A stretch of DNA of 64,000 bases from Apodemus sylvaticus. Lineage: Eukaryota > Chordata > Mammalia > Rodentia > Muridae. The translations under genes were made by a program, and so were the position numbers. The stretch covers positions 14,285,588 through 14,349,587 of the forward strand of contig NC_067480.1 in assembly GCF_947179515.1 (NCBI RefSeq), given 5' to 3'. Positions 34,691 through 47,456 of the stretch are shown here, one piece after another; position 1 is the first letter of the stretch, and every line of letters starts with the position of its first letter. The notes under the pieces are model-generated. The model did not search any database and had not been told where the DNA came from. It was given only the letters and a program-made list of their open reading frames with translations.

Positions 34691-35462
34691 CAGAAAACCA
34701 CACTGATAGAATCAGCAAAATTACTGTGATGTATTATTTTATTATGAATAACATCCAATGCTTAATATGCACTACAAATATTTTATATGGAATTATATGT
34801 TGCTAAGGAAAGTGATACTCCTTCAGTAAGCAAAAGGGATCCAGATTTCATTAAGATAAAACAATAATTGTAAACTACCAAATGATTCACTTTGAGTGCT
34901 CTACCTCTCCAAACTAAATGGGTCCTGAGAAGAACAATGGAAAAGGAGGAAAAGCAATATTTTTATTTGGAGAAACCATAAATGAACTATCCACAGAGTA
35001 TCTGTTACTTACTAGTTCTATCATTATCAAAATACTTATTAATTCTATCATCAAAGTACAACATAAATACATGTTAATATTAGATGTGTATTTAAAATAA
35101 ATCAAATCTTCACTTAAGAAACATAAAATAAATGTAAGATTTCTCTCCAGATGAAACTAATTTTTTAAACATGACCATTAATTTTTCATGTGGAAAATTA
35201 AGGAACTTGAATAAGCAGAATCATTTTACCTGAGTGATTGAATTGAATGCATAGTTATGTTTCTTTAATAATTGTAATGTTATCTTACTAGTATGAATGA
35301 ATTTTTACTTTATTAATGAAGAATAAATACCTGCTATATAATGTTCATTTGATTTTAATTACTATAGATCAAGGAAAATATTGCTTAACTTTTTCCTAAT
35401 ATGCTCTTTGAAAACTTTACTCCTGCCTGGGCATTAAATTATCTTAATTTCTTTATAAGATT
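34691..35462. other. AT-rich sequence, nothing recognised
   Basis: Short overlapping open frames on both strands at 34914-35105 are typical of AT-rich DNA. Confidence 0.4.
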
Positions 35463-35575
35463 TTTTAAATGTATGTGCACTGTTGTAAAACTATGTAGAT
35501 ACTAGGAACCAAACTCAGAGTCTTCTCGAACAGCAAATGCTTGTTTCTGCCAAGTCATGTCTCCAATGCCCAGAA
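35463..35575 (-). mobile_element. Degraded B3-type SINE, minus strand
   Basis: TACTAGGAACCAAACTCAGA, then TCTCGAACAGCAAATGCTTG and 'gccaagtcatgtctccaatg' are the reverse of the tRNA-derived head of B2/B3 (B box 'gttcc', then the 'agcactgg...ctcttccaga' region). Heavily mutated. Confidence 0.6.
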
Positions 35576-37816
35576 TTAAGGTTTTTGAAGGCCTGTACTG
35601 AAAGGCCTTTAGAGACAGAATATTCAAGCTGATATTTCATGTATCAGGGACAACATACAGGCTAAGGCTTACAGATGAGCATAGTTTTCTCAAGAAAGAT
35701 TTCAAATTTTAAAATTCATGGCTTGATTCCCAAAACCCATGCCCCCACGTTGTGTTTTTATTTTCCCATAACTTTCTTATTCTTCAAACTACTTAACCTT
35801 AACATTTTTTTTTTACTATTTCAACTTAGTCATCAATTTATACTGAATATCTAAGTAAAATACCTCCAAGATAAAACAGTGCAGTTTTACAACCTCCCAT
35901 AGCTGTTTCTTGGTGATCATGAGATAACGGGAGGAAGATAGGTCAGTTACAGGGATTCCAAAATTAGTACAGCAGCAGAACATAAATTCAACAACCTGAA
36001 ACTGTGTTTGAAGCTAACTTTCAGACCTGTAGAGCTAGCCAGGAATATGTTCTCTATCAAAATCAACACAGAGTAAGACTTCAGAAGTTTCTGTGTATAA
36101 GGAATCCTTCTTGCAAACAAACTGTTTGGTACTCATCTTATAATTAAGGATATTAAGAATATTAAGGAAAAACATTAAGGCCAAAAGACTGAGGAAATTC
36201 GAGAACAAAACAATTAAGAGATACTGGAATCAATGGAATGCTAACATTTAGTAACAAAATAAACATTTTGGGTTTTGGTGATTTGTTTTTAAAGGTAATT
36301 TTATATCTCTCTTGTGAATTTTAAATTCTTAATGTTGTAGCATTTTTTGGTTACCCATAAGACTGTGTTTCGTTGTGGCATTTTTATTCACCTGAACAAT
36401 GTGTTTGACATCTTTTTGGGTGACAGTTATATCAAGAGTTTTAGTCATATTAACTACTCTCTCCTCTCTCATGCCTCTCTATCCCTACTGAAATCCTTTC
36501 TCTCAGTAAATCCCACTCATACTTTCATACCTCTTTTTGGTGTATGGTACTTAGAACCATGACTCTTCCATGTGGCAAGAAACAGCAGTATGTCTGAAAG
36601 ATTGATTTGTGGCACTAGGCCTTGGCAGAGGTCATTTTGTGGTATTTAGCTGGATGAGGACGTGTTCTTGCTGATCTAAGGATATCATCTACCCCTGCTT
36701 GTCAAGTTGCTTGTGGGGATGTCTGAAAGGCTCAGGATTGTTGAGACTATTGCATGGAATTCTTCCTTTCCTGCATTATGACGTTGGTGTATTTATCATA
36801 GAGTTTTTCATTATTTCTATGATAATTCTGGTTTATAAATATTTCTCTTTATATGTTTCAAAGAAAAGTCATACAGACTTCAGGTATTGAGATACAGAAG
36901 ACAGGAAGAGACGGTTTATTTTCCATTTGCTAATTATCTGATTCCTATTGATGCTTGGAAAATAATTCAGCATGTTACTCTTGTCCATTCTTTTTCTCTC
37001 TGTCTGTTTTGTCTTTATACTCTTTTCATCTTGTAAGCATTGCTTTCTAATTTTGATTCTAGGGTTCTATAAGTCATCTATAGTTGTCCCTAATCTCAGT
37101 AGGCCATTAACGATAGAATAGTTCAGATCTATAATTTCAATTTCCTGAGGTTGGACGCAACCACAAGAAAGTATTAAACATGAGAAAGCACTAACAAGAG
37201 AAACTGGTGTAGTAATTCCTAAAATGCATGTTAGAATCAGATATGGCCTTTGATAGTGCAATCCACCAACTTTAATTGAAAGAAAACTGGAGGCCAGAAT
37301 GAATAAATTACTTGCTGTTCCGAGCTTTATAGCAAAAACATGTTCTTGCTTTGTAACTTAATATTCTCTATTTTCCTGTGAATTCACATGTGTTTCCAAA
37401 GTATGTGGTGCAGTGTTATAGTTAGAAACACTAGCATGTTTGCATTCCCAATAAGAAACATATACTAACACTTTTAAAAGTGCTTCACTCACAGTTTGAA
37501 GGAATCTGGGGCATTCATTCATTCACTTTGTAATGTTCCTTGCTGTAATTTAAAACGGAAATTATTTCCAAATTAGATCAAGCTTCTAATTATGAAATAC
37601 ACAGAGGTTCTTTGTTGTTTTTATTTTAATATTCTATTTCCGCCAGGAAATGGATTGAAAGCACATGTGTGTTGGGCATAGAATGTACAACAAACTTAAT
37701 AATTAATGATAACTCATACTAAATTACTTATTTAAAATCATGAGTATGCTACAGATACTGGAAGAGTTAAATTGCATAATGACCACTCCATTATTTTTAT
37801 CCAGTCAAATGAGAAA
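35576..37816. other. AT-rich sequence, nothing recognised
   Basis: No gene or repeat recognised. Frames of 60-71 codons occur (36347, 36699, and minus 37067) without coding support. Confidence 0.4.
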
Positions 37817-37817
37817 A

Positions 37818-37849
<32 letters not shown>

Positions 37850-37858
37850 GTGTGTGCT
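37817..37858. repeat. (TG)n microsatellite
   Basis: About 13 GT units, then a short interruption (TTTGCG) and a few more. Confidence 0.95.
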
Positions 37859-39780
37859 CCTTGTGATTCTGGTCAAACTCAGTAGATAGATTCATGTCAA
37901 CACTTTTTATCATGAGTCACATGTCAGCACTGTCTATTTCTTTTCTCTTTTGATCTTGTACCCGGAGAAGGTCATTTACTTAGGAATTAAAATGTTCCAT
38001 ACTTGTGATTATGCATGTGTTTTCTTGTAGCATGACCTTAAATTTATAGTCAATAGCCTCTCTGTTTCTTTTCTTGTAAAAACTGCAAAACAATAAAAAT
38101 AAACTTGTAAATTATTAAAATTATTAAAATTTACAAATGATTTCTATTAAAAGTATCAAAAATTCTGACCATCCTGCTTTAAAGGGACAAGGAAGAGGAT
38201 CTCTGTCTTATTTAAAATTCTTCCTTATGGTGATGTGGAAGGCAGATGTCGAGAAGCAAGCCTGTATAAAAGAAGAAGGGAAGGGACCCCTTGGTTTTTC
38301 AGTACAGAAAATAAATGGACCTCAAAGAGAACGTGCTTCCACATTCTTCACTAGAATGTACCGTGAAAATGAGATATGCTATGATAAATGTTGGTATTCT
38401 GCTTTTGGTCTTCTCTATTTGAAATTTTAACAATTATTCAAACAAACTCTCACATTTTCTAAGAATACATGAACACTAAAATTAATTCCTAAATGATCCT
38501 TTTCTTTTTCATCCAACTTTAGGATTTCTATCGCAAATTGTTATCTAAGCTATATTTTAACTACATTATAATCAACTGATTGATGAATTCTCTCTGTAAT
38601 TAGCAGTCTAATTAAAACATTTGAATTAAATAAATGAATTAAAGGTGAATACTTTTACCTGTTTCCCCATTATGTATAAATTGAAACACAAAGTTTTATA
38701 ATTTAAGGGAAAATAGTGAAATAAGATTCTAATACCATCACATTTTAGAACTTTGAGATACAGTGCTAAAACAGAGTGGAAATATGTAAGTTGTCAAAAT
38801 AATGATCTATCTGTGGTACTAACTTTCTGAGAGGATTGTAATGAAAATGTTTCACTGTCCTGACCTTTCATTACTAAACTCTCACTGTATTTCCTCTTTA
38901 GTCTCAGGAAGTAGGGCATAAATCACTCTCCTTGGCATTTTGCATGGTCTGCCATGCAGGCAGCCAACTTTTACAGATGTCCTTCCTGGCTTCAAAAAGT
39001 ATAAGCCTGCAGGTAGCAGAAAATGCCAGGTTTCTCCTCACGCCTGAGGAGGTTCTGTGTGCTGCAGATGAAGCCTGTATTCCGTGATAGATACCACTGT
39101 GCAGAGTCAGCATGGTGGGCAGTTTAACTCCGTGACCTTCTGTAGGTAGACAGCCTTTTCTGGAGATTGCGTTTGACGTGGCCTATAGAGTGTCCGAACC
39201 AGTCTTGCAATTGGGATCTGTATTCATTTTACTCTGAAACAACTGCTTGTAGCTGTGGTGCTCCGGCGCCTCCTATTCTTTAGGATCCTTTCTGACACCT
39301 CATCCTTTCCCCTAGTCATGTATACAGGAAAACCTGATCTATGGAAGACTTTACAGGATCACCTTATTTGGCCACTCCTTATCTTCCCAGTTCAAGGCTA
39401 AGGATCTTGTTCCCAGACTCACTTTAATGGAAAAAAAATGTGTTGTTAAATTTCCTGTCTTCATATAACAGAACAACTTCATTATTCTAACACTTAGGAA
39501 TTTACAATGGCTGGATCTTCTCATCTGATTTTTAAAAACTGACATGCAGAAACTCAGTTCCAATCATGTCATGTTGGTAAGAAAATAGTGGTCTCTAAAT
39601 AAGACTTTACCTTACTCTTTTATATGAAATAAAATGTCACTGTGCTCTTTGAAACATTTTAGTGCAAAGCAAACCTGTTAAAATTATTTCTTGACTTTCT
39701 AAAGTGTCACTAAGTAATGTACTAACTTATAAATAAATAAATCATGAATAAATAAATAGATGTTTAAAATTTAAATTAAA
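37859..39780. other. AT-rich sequence with a GC-richer block at 38890-39330
   Basis: The block at 38890-39330 stands out by composition and includes several CpGs (for example GTGCTCCGGCGCCTCC at 39258). It looks somewhat like an old LTR but lacks ends I can define. A 97-codon plus frame at 38137-38430 has no support. Confidence 0.4.
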
Positions 39781-39823
39781 AATAAATAATTATAATAACA
39801 TTATAAATAAATAAACCATATTT
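39781..39823 (+). repeat. 43-bp direct repeat, left flank of compound L1 (right copy 47414-47456)
   Basis: The two copies match at 42 of 43 positions, both ending ATAAATAAATAAACCATATT then T. The sole difference is in TATAATAACA versus TATATTAACA. The left copy is directly followed by the T-rich edge of the L1 tail, as expected for a target-site duplication. Confidence 0.9.
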
Positions 39824-42800
39824 TTATGTTTTTATTTGCTATATACTTTATTTACATTTCAAGTGATTTTCCCTTTCCTGGATCACCCCTCCCCAAAAGT
39901 CCCATAAGCCCTCTTCCCTCCTCCTTTTCCCCCATCCACCCCATCCCACTTCCCTGTCCTGGTATTCCCCTACACTGCTGCACTGAGCCTTTCCAGGACC
40001 AGGGGTAACTCCTTCCTTCTTCTTGGGCATCATTTGATACGTGAATTGTGTCTTAGATATTCCAAGCTTCTAGGCTAATATCCATTTATCAGTGAGTGCA
40101 TACCATGTGTGTTCTTTTGAGACTGGGTTACCTCACGTAGGATGATGTTCTCCAGTTCCATCCATTTGTCTAAGAATTTCATGAACTCATTGTTTCTAAT
40201 GGCTGAATAGTACTCCATTGTGTATATATATACCACATTTTCTGTATCCATTCCTCCGTTGAGGGACATCTAGGTTCTTTCCAGCTTCTGGCTATTATAA
40301 GTAGGGCTGCTATGAACATTGTGGAGCATATATCCTTATTACATGCTGGGGAATCCTCTGGGTACATGCCTAGGAGTGGTATAGCAGGGTCCTCTGGAAG
40401 TATCATTGCCAGTTTTCTGAGAAACCGCCAGACTGATTTCCAGAGTGGTAGTACCAGGTTGCAACCCCACCAGCAGTGGAGGAGTGTTTCTTTTTATCCA
40501 CACCCTTGTACCTGTTTTCTCCTGATTTTTTGATCTTAGACATTCTGACTGGTGTGAGGTGAAATCTCAGGGTTGTTTTGATTTGCATTTCTCTGATGAC
40601 TAAGGATATTGAACATTTCTTTAGTCATTCGCTTCTAAACCATTCGATATTCCTCAGGTGAAAATTCTTTGTTCAACTCTATACCACATTTTTTAAGGGG
40701 GATATTTGACTCTCTGGAGTCTACCTTCTTGAGTTCTTTGTATATCTTGGACATAAGTCCTCTGCCAGATGTAGTGTTGGTAAAGATCTTTTCCCAATTT
40801 GTTGGTTGCTGTTTTGTCCTTTTGACAATGTTCTTTGCCATACAGAAACTTTGTAGTTTTATGAGGTCCGATTTGTCAATTCTTGATCTTAGAGCATAAG
40901 CTATTGATGTTCTGTTGGGCAAATTTTCCCCTGTGCCCATGTTTTCAAGGGTCTTCTCCAGTTTCTTTTCTATTCGGTTCAGTGTGTCTGGTTTTATGTG
41001 GTTCTTGATCCACTTGGACTTGATCTTAGTACAAGGAGATAAGAATGAATCAATTTGCATTCTTCTGCATGCTGACCTCCTATTGAACCAGCACCATTTG
41101 TTGGAAAGTCTATCTATTTTGGTTGTAGCTCCTTTATCAAAGATCAAGTGACCATAATTCTGTGGGTTCATTTCCGGGTCTTCTATTCCCTTGATTTACT
41201 TGCCTGTCACTGAACCAATACCACGCAGTTTTTAAAAAAATTGCTCTGTAGTACTGCTTGAGGTCTGGGGGATACTGATTCCCCCAGAAGTTCTTTTACT
41301 GTTGAGAATAGTTTTAGCTATCCTGGTTTTTTTTTTTTTTTTCTTTTTTTGTTATTCCAGATGAATTTGAGAATTGCTCTTTCTAAGTCTATGAAGAATT
41401 GACTTGGGAATTTGATGGGGATTGCATTGAATCTGTAGATTGCTTTTGGCAAGATGGCCATGTTTACTATATTATATTAATCCTGCCAATCCAAAAGCAT
41501 GAGAGATTTTTCCATCTTCTGAGGTCTTCTTCGATTTCTTTCTTCAACGACTTTAAGTTCCTGTCATACAGGTCTTTCACTTGTTTGGTTAGAGTTACAC
41601 CAAGATACTTTATATCGTTTGTGGCTATGGTGAAGGGTGTCATTTCCCTAATTTCTTTCTCATCCTGTTTATCCTTTGAGTATAGGAAGGCTACTGATTT
41701 GCTTGAGTTAATTTTATATCCAGCCACTTTGCTGAAGTCATTTTTCAGCTGTAGGGGTTCTCTGGTGGAGTTTTTTGGTTTGCTTAAGCATACTCTCCTA
41801 TCATCTGCAAATAATGATAGTTTGATTTCTTCCTTTCCAATTTGTATCCCTTTGACCTCCTTTTGTTGTCTACTTGCTCTGGCTAGGACTTCAAGTACTA
41901 TGTTAAATACATATGGAGAGAGAGGGCAGCCTTGTCTAGTTCCTGATTTTAGTGGGATTGCTTCAAGTTAATTAGTTTGATGTTGGCTACTGGTTTGTTG
42001 TACATTGCTTTATTATGTTTATGTATGGCCTTGAATTCCAGTTCTTTCCAAGACCTTTAACAAGAAAGGATGCTGAATTTTATCAAATGATTTTTCAGCA
42101 TCTAATGAAATGACCATGTGTTTTTTTTTTATTTGAGTTTGTTTATGTAGTGGATTACATTTATGGATTTCCGTATATTGAGCCATCCCTGCATCCCTAG
42201 GATGAAGCCTACTTGATCATGGTGAATGACTGTTTTGATGTGTTCTTGGATTCGGTTGGCAAGAATTTTATTGAGTATTTTTGCATCGACATCCATAAGG
42301 AAAATTGGTCTAAGGTTCTCTTTTTTGTTGGCTCTTTGTGTGGTTTTGGCATCAGCGAAATTGTGGCTTCAGAGAACGAGTTGGGTAATGTTCCTTCTGT
42401 TTCTATTTTGTGGAATAGTTTGAAGAGAATTGGCATTAGGTCTCCTTTGAATGTCTAAAAGAATTCTGCACTAAAGGCATCTGGTCATGTGCTTTTTTTG
42501 ATTGGGAGACTGTCAATGACCACTTATATTACTTTAGGGGTTATGGGACCATTGAGATGGTCTATCTGATCCTGATTAAATTTTGGTACTTGGTACCTGT
42601 CTAGGAAATTGTCCATTTCATTCAGATTTTCCAGTTTTGTTGAGTGTAGGCTATTGTAGAAGGATATGTTAATTTTTTGGATTTCCTCACTTTCTGTTGT
42701 TATTTCACCCTTTTCATTTCTGATTTTGTTAATTTGGGTACTGTCTCTGTGCCCTCTGGTTAGTCTGGGTAAAGATTTATCTATCTTGTTGATTTTCTCA

Positions 42801-42826
42801 AAGAACCAGCTCTTATGGTTGTTGAT
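39824..42826 (-). mobile_element. L1 copy A of compound insertion, minus strand
   Basis: T-rich edge, TTTATTTACATTTCAAGTGA, 3' UTR, then the ORF2 stop (complement at 40075-40077) and ORF2 upstream through RT to the segment before the RT near 42826. There, without any non-L1 sequence, the A-tail of the next L1 begins. A T run with one C lies at 41328-41348. Truncated in ORF2. Confidence 0.9.
40075..42826 (-). pseudogene. L1 ORF2 remnant, copy A
   Basis: Reading leftward on the minus strand: the region before the RT (42430-42200), a broken RT core (around 41800; the FADD segment is disrupted there, with the reading around ATCATCTGCAAATAATGATA and an altered SDP/SKP neighbourhood), thumb, and the C-terminal block 40635-41171. 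The end of the frame reads MEYYSAIRNNEFMKFLDKWM and stops at 40075. Numerous frameshifts split it into short frames, so it is not functional. Its first residues correspond to the KSW-FE-INK segment, so the endonuclease is absent. Confidence 0.82.
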
Positions 42827-43083
42827 TTTTTTATTTATATTTTATTGATATATTGTTTATTTACATTTCAAATGATTTCCCCTTTTCTGGATCCCCACTC
42901 CCCACAAGTCCCATAAGCCCTCTTCCCTCCTCCTGTTCCTCCATCTACCCCTTCCTGCTTCTCTGTTCTGGAATTCCCATATACTCTTGCACTGAGTCTT
43001 TCCTGAACCAGGGGTCACTCCTCCATTCTTTTTGGACATCATTTAATTTGTGGAATATGTCTTGGGTATTCAAAGTTTCTAGG

Positions 43084-46000
43084 CTAATATCCACTTATCA
43101 GTGAGTGCACACCATGATTGATCTTTTGAGACTGTGTTATCTCACTTAGTATGATATTCTCCAGCTCCATCCATTTGTCTAAGAACCCCATGAATTCATT
43201 GTTTCTAATGGCTGAATACTACTACATTGTGTAAATATACCACACTTTCTGTATCCATTCCTCCACTGAAGGACACCTGGGCCCCCTCCAGCTTCTGGCT
43301 ATTACAAATAGGGCTGCTATGAACATAGTGGAACATGTGCCCTTATTGCATGCTGAAGAATCCTCTGGATATATGCCCAGGAGTGGTATAACAGGGTCCT
43401 CAGGAAATGTCATGTCAAGTTTTTTGAGAAAACACCAGAATGATTTCCAAAGTGGTTGCTCCATCTTGCAATCCCATCAGCAGTGGAGGAGTGTTCCTCT
43501 TTCTCCACATCCTCACCAATACCCACTGTCTCCTGAGTTTTTGACCTTAGTCATTCTGACTAGTGTGAGGTGAAATCTCAGGGTTGTTTTGATTTGCATT
43601 TTCCTAATGATTAATGATGTTGAACATTTCTTAAGGGGTTTCTCAGCTCTCCAAAGTTCTTCATGTGAAAATTCTTTGTTTAGCTCTGTACCCCACTTTT
43701 TAATAGGGTTATTTGGTTCTCTGGGTTCTACTTTCTTGAGTTCATTGTACACATTAGATATCAGCCCTCTGTCAGATTTAGGGTTGGTGAAGATACTTTC
43801 CCAATCTGTTGGTTGACGCTCTGTCCTCTTGACAGTGTCCCTTGCCCTACAGAAACTCTGCAGTTTTATGAGGTCCCATTTGTCAATTCTCGATCCCAGA
43901 GCACAAGTCACTGGTGTTCTATTCAGAAACTTTTCCGCTGTGCCCATGTCCTCCAGGGTCTTCCCCAGTTTCTTTTCGATTAGTTTCATTGTGTCAGGTT
44001 TTATGTGGAGGTCCTCGATCCACTTGGAGTTGAGCTTAATACAAGGAGATAAGAATGGATCAATTCGCATTCTTCTGCATGCTGACCTCCAATTAAACCA
44101 GCACCATTTGTTGAAAAGACTATCTTTTTCCACTGGATGCTTTCAGCACCTCTGTCAAAGATCAAGTGACCATAGGTGTGTTGGTTCATTTCTGGGTCTT
44201 CAATCCTATTCCATTGATCCGCTTGCCTGACATTGTACCAATACCATGCAGTTTTTTATCACTATTGCCCTGTAGTAAAGTTTAAAGTCTGGGATACTGA
44301 ATCCCCCTGAAGTTCTTTTACTGTTGAGAATAGTTTCAGCTATCCTGGGTTTTCTGTTATTCCAGATGAATTTGAGAATTGCTCTTTCTAGCTCTATGAA
44401 GAACTGGATTGGGATTTTTATGGGGATAGCATTGAATCTGTAGATTGCCCTTGGCAAGATGGCCATCCTAACTATATTAATCCTGCCAATCCATGAGCAT
44501 GGAAGATTTTTCCATTTCCTGAGATCTTCTTCGATTTCCTTCTTCAGAGATCTGAAGTTCCTGTCATATAGGTCTTTCACTTGTTTGGTTAGAGTCACGC
44601 CAAGATACTTTATGCTGTTTGTAGCTATTGTGAAGGGAGTAATTTCCCTAATTTCTTTCTGAGTCTGCTTATCCTTTGAATATATAAAGGCTACTGATTT
44701 GCTTGCATTGATTTTGTAGCCAGCCACTTTGCTGAAGTTGTTTATCAGCTGTAGGAGTTCTCTAGTAGAGTTCCTAGGGTCACTTAAGTATACTATCATA
44801 TCATCTGCAAATAGTGATAGTTTGACTTCTTCCTTTCCAATTTTCATCCCTCCGACCTCCCTATGTTGTCCAATTGCTCTAGCTAGGATTTCAAGAACAA
44901 TATTGAAAAGATATGGAGAGAAGGGGCAGCCTGGTCTGGTCCCCGATCCCAGTGGGATTGCTTCAAGTTTCTCTCCATTTAGTTTGATGTTGTCCACAGG
45001 TTCACTGCACATTGCTTTTACTATGCTTAGATATGGGCCTTGAATTCCTGTTCTATCTAAGACTTTTAGCATGAAAGGATGCTGCATTTTGTCAAATACT
45101 TTCTCAGCATCCAATGAAATGATCATGTGGTTTTTTTTCCTTGAGTTTGTTCATGGAGTGGATAGCACTTATGGATTTCCTTATATTGAACCATCCCTGC
45201 ATCCCTGGGATAAGGCCTACTTGATCATGGTGGATGATTGTTTCGATGTGTTCTTGGATTCAGTCGGCAAGAATTTTATTTAGTATTTTTGCATCGATAT
45301 TCATAAGGGAAATTGGCCTGAAATTCTCTTTCTTAGTTGGATCTTTGTGTGGTTTTGGTATCAGTGTAATAGTGACTTCGAAGAAGGAGTTGGGTAGTGT
45401 TCTTTCTTTTTCTATTTGGTGAAAAAGTTTGGAGAGTATTGGTGTTAAGTCTTCTTTGAAGGTCTGATAGAATTCTGCACTGAAACCATCTGGTCCTGTG
45501 CTTTTTTTTGGTCAGAAGCCTATCTATGACCCCTTCTATTTCTTTAGGGGTTATGGGTCTGTTTAGATGGTCTATTTGATCCTGGTTTAATTTTGGTAAT
45601 TGGTATCTGTCTAAGAAAAATGTCCATTTCCTCCAGATTCTCCAGTTGTGTTGAGCACAGGTTTTTGTAGTAGGATCTGATGATTTTTTGAATTTCCTCA
45701 TTTTCTGTTGTAATATCTCCGTTTTCATTTCTAATTTTGTTAATTTGGATACTTTCTCTGTACCCTTTGGTTAGTGTGGCTAAGGGTTTATCTATCTTGT
45801 TGATTTTTTCAAAGGACCAGCTTTTGGTTTTGTTGATTATTTGTATGGTTCTCTTGGTTTCTACTTGATTGATTTCAACCCTGAGATTGATGATTTCCTG
45901 TCTTCTTCTCCTCCTGGGGGTGAGTTGGCTTCTTCTTGTTCCAGGGCTCTCAGTTGTTCCGTTAATCTTCTAGTGTATGCTCTCTCGAATTTCTTTTTGG

Positions 46001-46368
46001 AGGCACTCAAAGCTATGAGTTTTCTTCTTAGCACTGCTTTCATGTGTCCCATAGATTTGTGTATGTTTTCCCTTCATTTTCCGTAAATTCCAAGAAATCT
46101 TTGATTTCTTTCTTTATTTCTTCCTTGACCAAGGTATCATTGAGTAGAGTATTGTTCAGTTTCCATGTGTATGTGGGCTTTCTGTTGTTTTTACTGTTAC
46201 TAAAGACCACTTTTACTCCATAGTGATCTGATAGGAGGCATGGGATTATTTCAATCTTCTTATATTTGTTGAGGTCTGTCTTATGACTAACTATATGATC
46301 TATTTTGCAGAAGGTACCATGAGGTGCTGAGAAAAAGGTATATTCTTTTGCTTTGGGATGAAAAGTTT

Positions 46369-46415
<47 letters not shown>

Positions 46416-46961
46416 GTATATCTGTTAACTCCAATTGGTTCAAAGCTTCAATTATTTTCATTGTCTCCCTGTTTTCATTGTCTTCTGTTTTCCTGATCAG
46501 TCCATTGGTGAGAGTGGAGTGTTGAAGTCATCCACAATTATTGTGTTAGGTGCAATGTGTACTTTGATCTTTAGTAAAGTTTCTTTTATGAATGAGGGCG
46601 CCCTTGTTTTGGGGGCATAGATGTTCAGGATTGAGAGTTCTTCTTGTTGGATTTTTCCTTTGACCAGCAAGTAGTGACCTTACAAGTTTCTTTTGATGAC
46701 ATTAGGTTGCAAGTCAATTTTATCTGAAATTAGAATGGCAACTCCGGCTTGTTTCCTGGGACCATTTGCTTCTAGAATTGTCTTCCAGCCTTTTACTCTA
46801 AGGTAGTTTTTGTCTTTGACATTGAGGTGTGTTTCATGTATGCAGCAAAATGTAGGGTCCTGTTTATGTAACCAGTCTGTTAGTCTATGTCTTTTTATTG
46901 GGGAATTGAGTCCATTGATGTTAAGAGATATTAAGGAGTAGTGGTTATTGCTTCCTATCAT
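43084..46961 (-). pseudogene. L1 ORF2, nearly full length but frameshifted
   Basis: About 3.88 kb, close to the usual length of murine L1 ORF2 (endonuclease, RT, cysteine-rich C-terminus). The N-terminal block (46961-46680) starts MIGSNNHYSLISLNINGLN. It keeps the endonuclease Asn (LNINGLN) and the Glu of the ETHL motif, here as CIHETHL. A (TA)n/(GTAT)n expansion at 46372-46420 breaks the endonuclease. The block 45126-44206 (306 codons) holds the RT with FADD at residues 106-109 and a shifted VFDKMQ segment; 44133-43513 and 43464-43222 hold the C-terminal part. Frameshifts near 45490, 45120 and 44200 among others make it dead. Confidence 0.9.
46372..46420. repeat. (TA)n-(GTAT)n microsatellite inside ORF2
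   Basis: About 15 TA units, then four to five GTAT units. In relatives this point of ORF2 holds a short GATATCTA-type sequence, so the tract grew in place after insertion or in the source copy. Confidence 0.92.
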
Positions 46962-47018
46962 TTTTTATTTTAATTGTATAGGTGTGTGGTTATCTTCTTT
47001 GGGTTTTATGAAAGAAGC

Positions 47019-47380
47019 TTAATATCCTGCTTTTTCCAGGGTATAGTTTCCCTCATTGTAATGGTGTTTTCCCCCTATTATCCTTTGTAGGGCTGGGTTT
47101 GTAGAAAGATATTGTGTAAATTTGGTTTTGTCATGGAATATCTTGGTTTCTCCATCTATAGTAATTGAGAGTTTTGCTGGGTATAGTAGTCTCGGCTGGC
47201 ATTTGTGTTCTCTTAGAGTCTGCATGAGCTCTGCCCAGGATCTTCTAGCGTTCATGGTCTCTGGTGAGAAATCTGGTGTAATTCTGATAGGTCTTCCTTT
47301 ATATGTTACTTGCCCTTTTTCACTTACTGCCCTAAGTATTCTTTCTTTGTTTAATACATTTGGGGTTTTGATTATTATAA
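47019..47380 (-). pseudogene. L1 ORF1 C-terminal fragment
   Basis: The C-terminal domain of the L1 RNA-binding protein: minus-strand block 47255-47019 (78 codons) starts in NARRSWAELMQTLREHK and ends with its natural-looking stop. Upstream sequence to 47380 encodes the preceding part (reading VTYKGRPIRITP) and is cut off before the coiled coil. The domain binds RNA in intact L1; here there is no start and no upstream half. Confidence 0.85.
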
Positions 47381-47413
47381 ATAATAATTATTATAAATAA
47401 ATTATAAAGTATA

Positions 47414-47456
47414 AATAAATAATTATATTAACATTATAAATAAATAAACCATATTT
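47414..47456 (+). repeat. 43-bp direct repeat, right flank of compound L1
   Basis: Partner of 39781-39823; one mismatch in 43. Confidence 0.9.

Larger units (their letters stand above)
42827..47380 (-). mobile_element. L1 copy B of compound insertion, minus strand, nearly complete coding part
   Basis: About 4.55 kb: A-tail (42827-42850), 3' UTR of the rat type with TTTACATTTCAAATGATTTC, ORF2 (43084 to about 46961), a 57-base inter-ORF spacer and the C-terminal third of ORF1, truncated at about 47380. It is the longest L1 in the window. An AT-rich filler of some 33 bases (47381-47413) separates it from the right 43-bp repeat. Confidence 0.92.

Noticed and set aside
38137..38430. 97-codon plus-strand frame
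   Set aside because: No splice signals, no recognisable domain, in AT-rich DNA where such lengths occur by chance.
41399..41971. 190-codon plus-strand frame (also similar ones at 43829 and 44729)
   Set aside because: Antisense shadows of minus-strand L1 ORF2.
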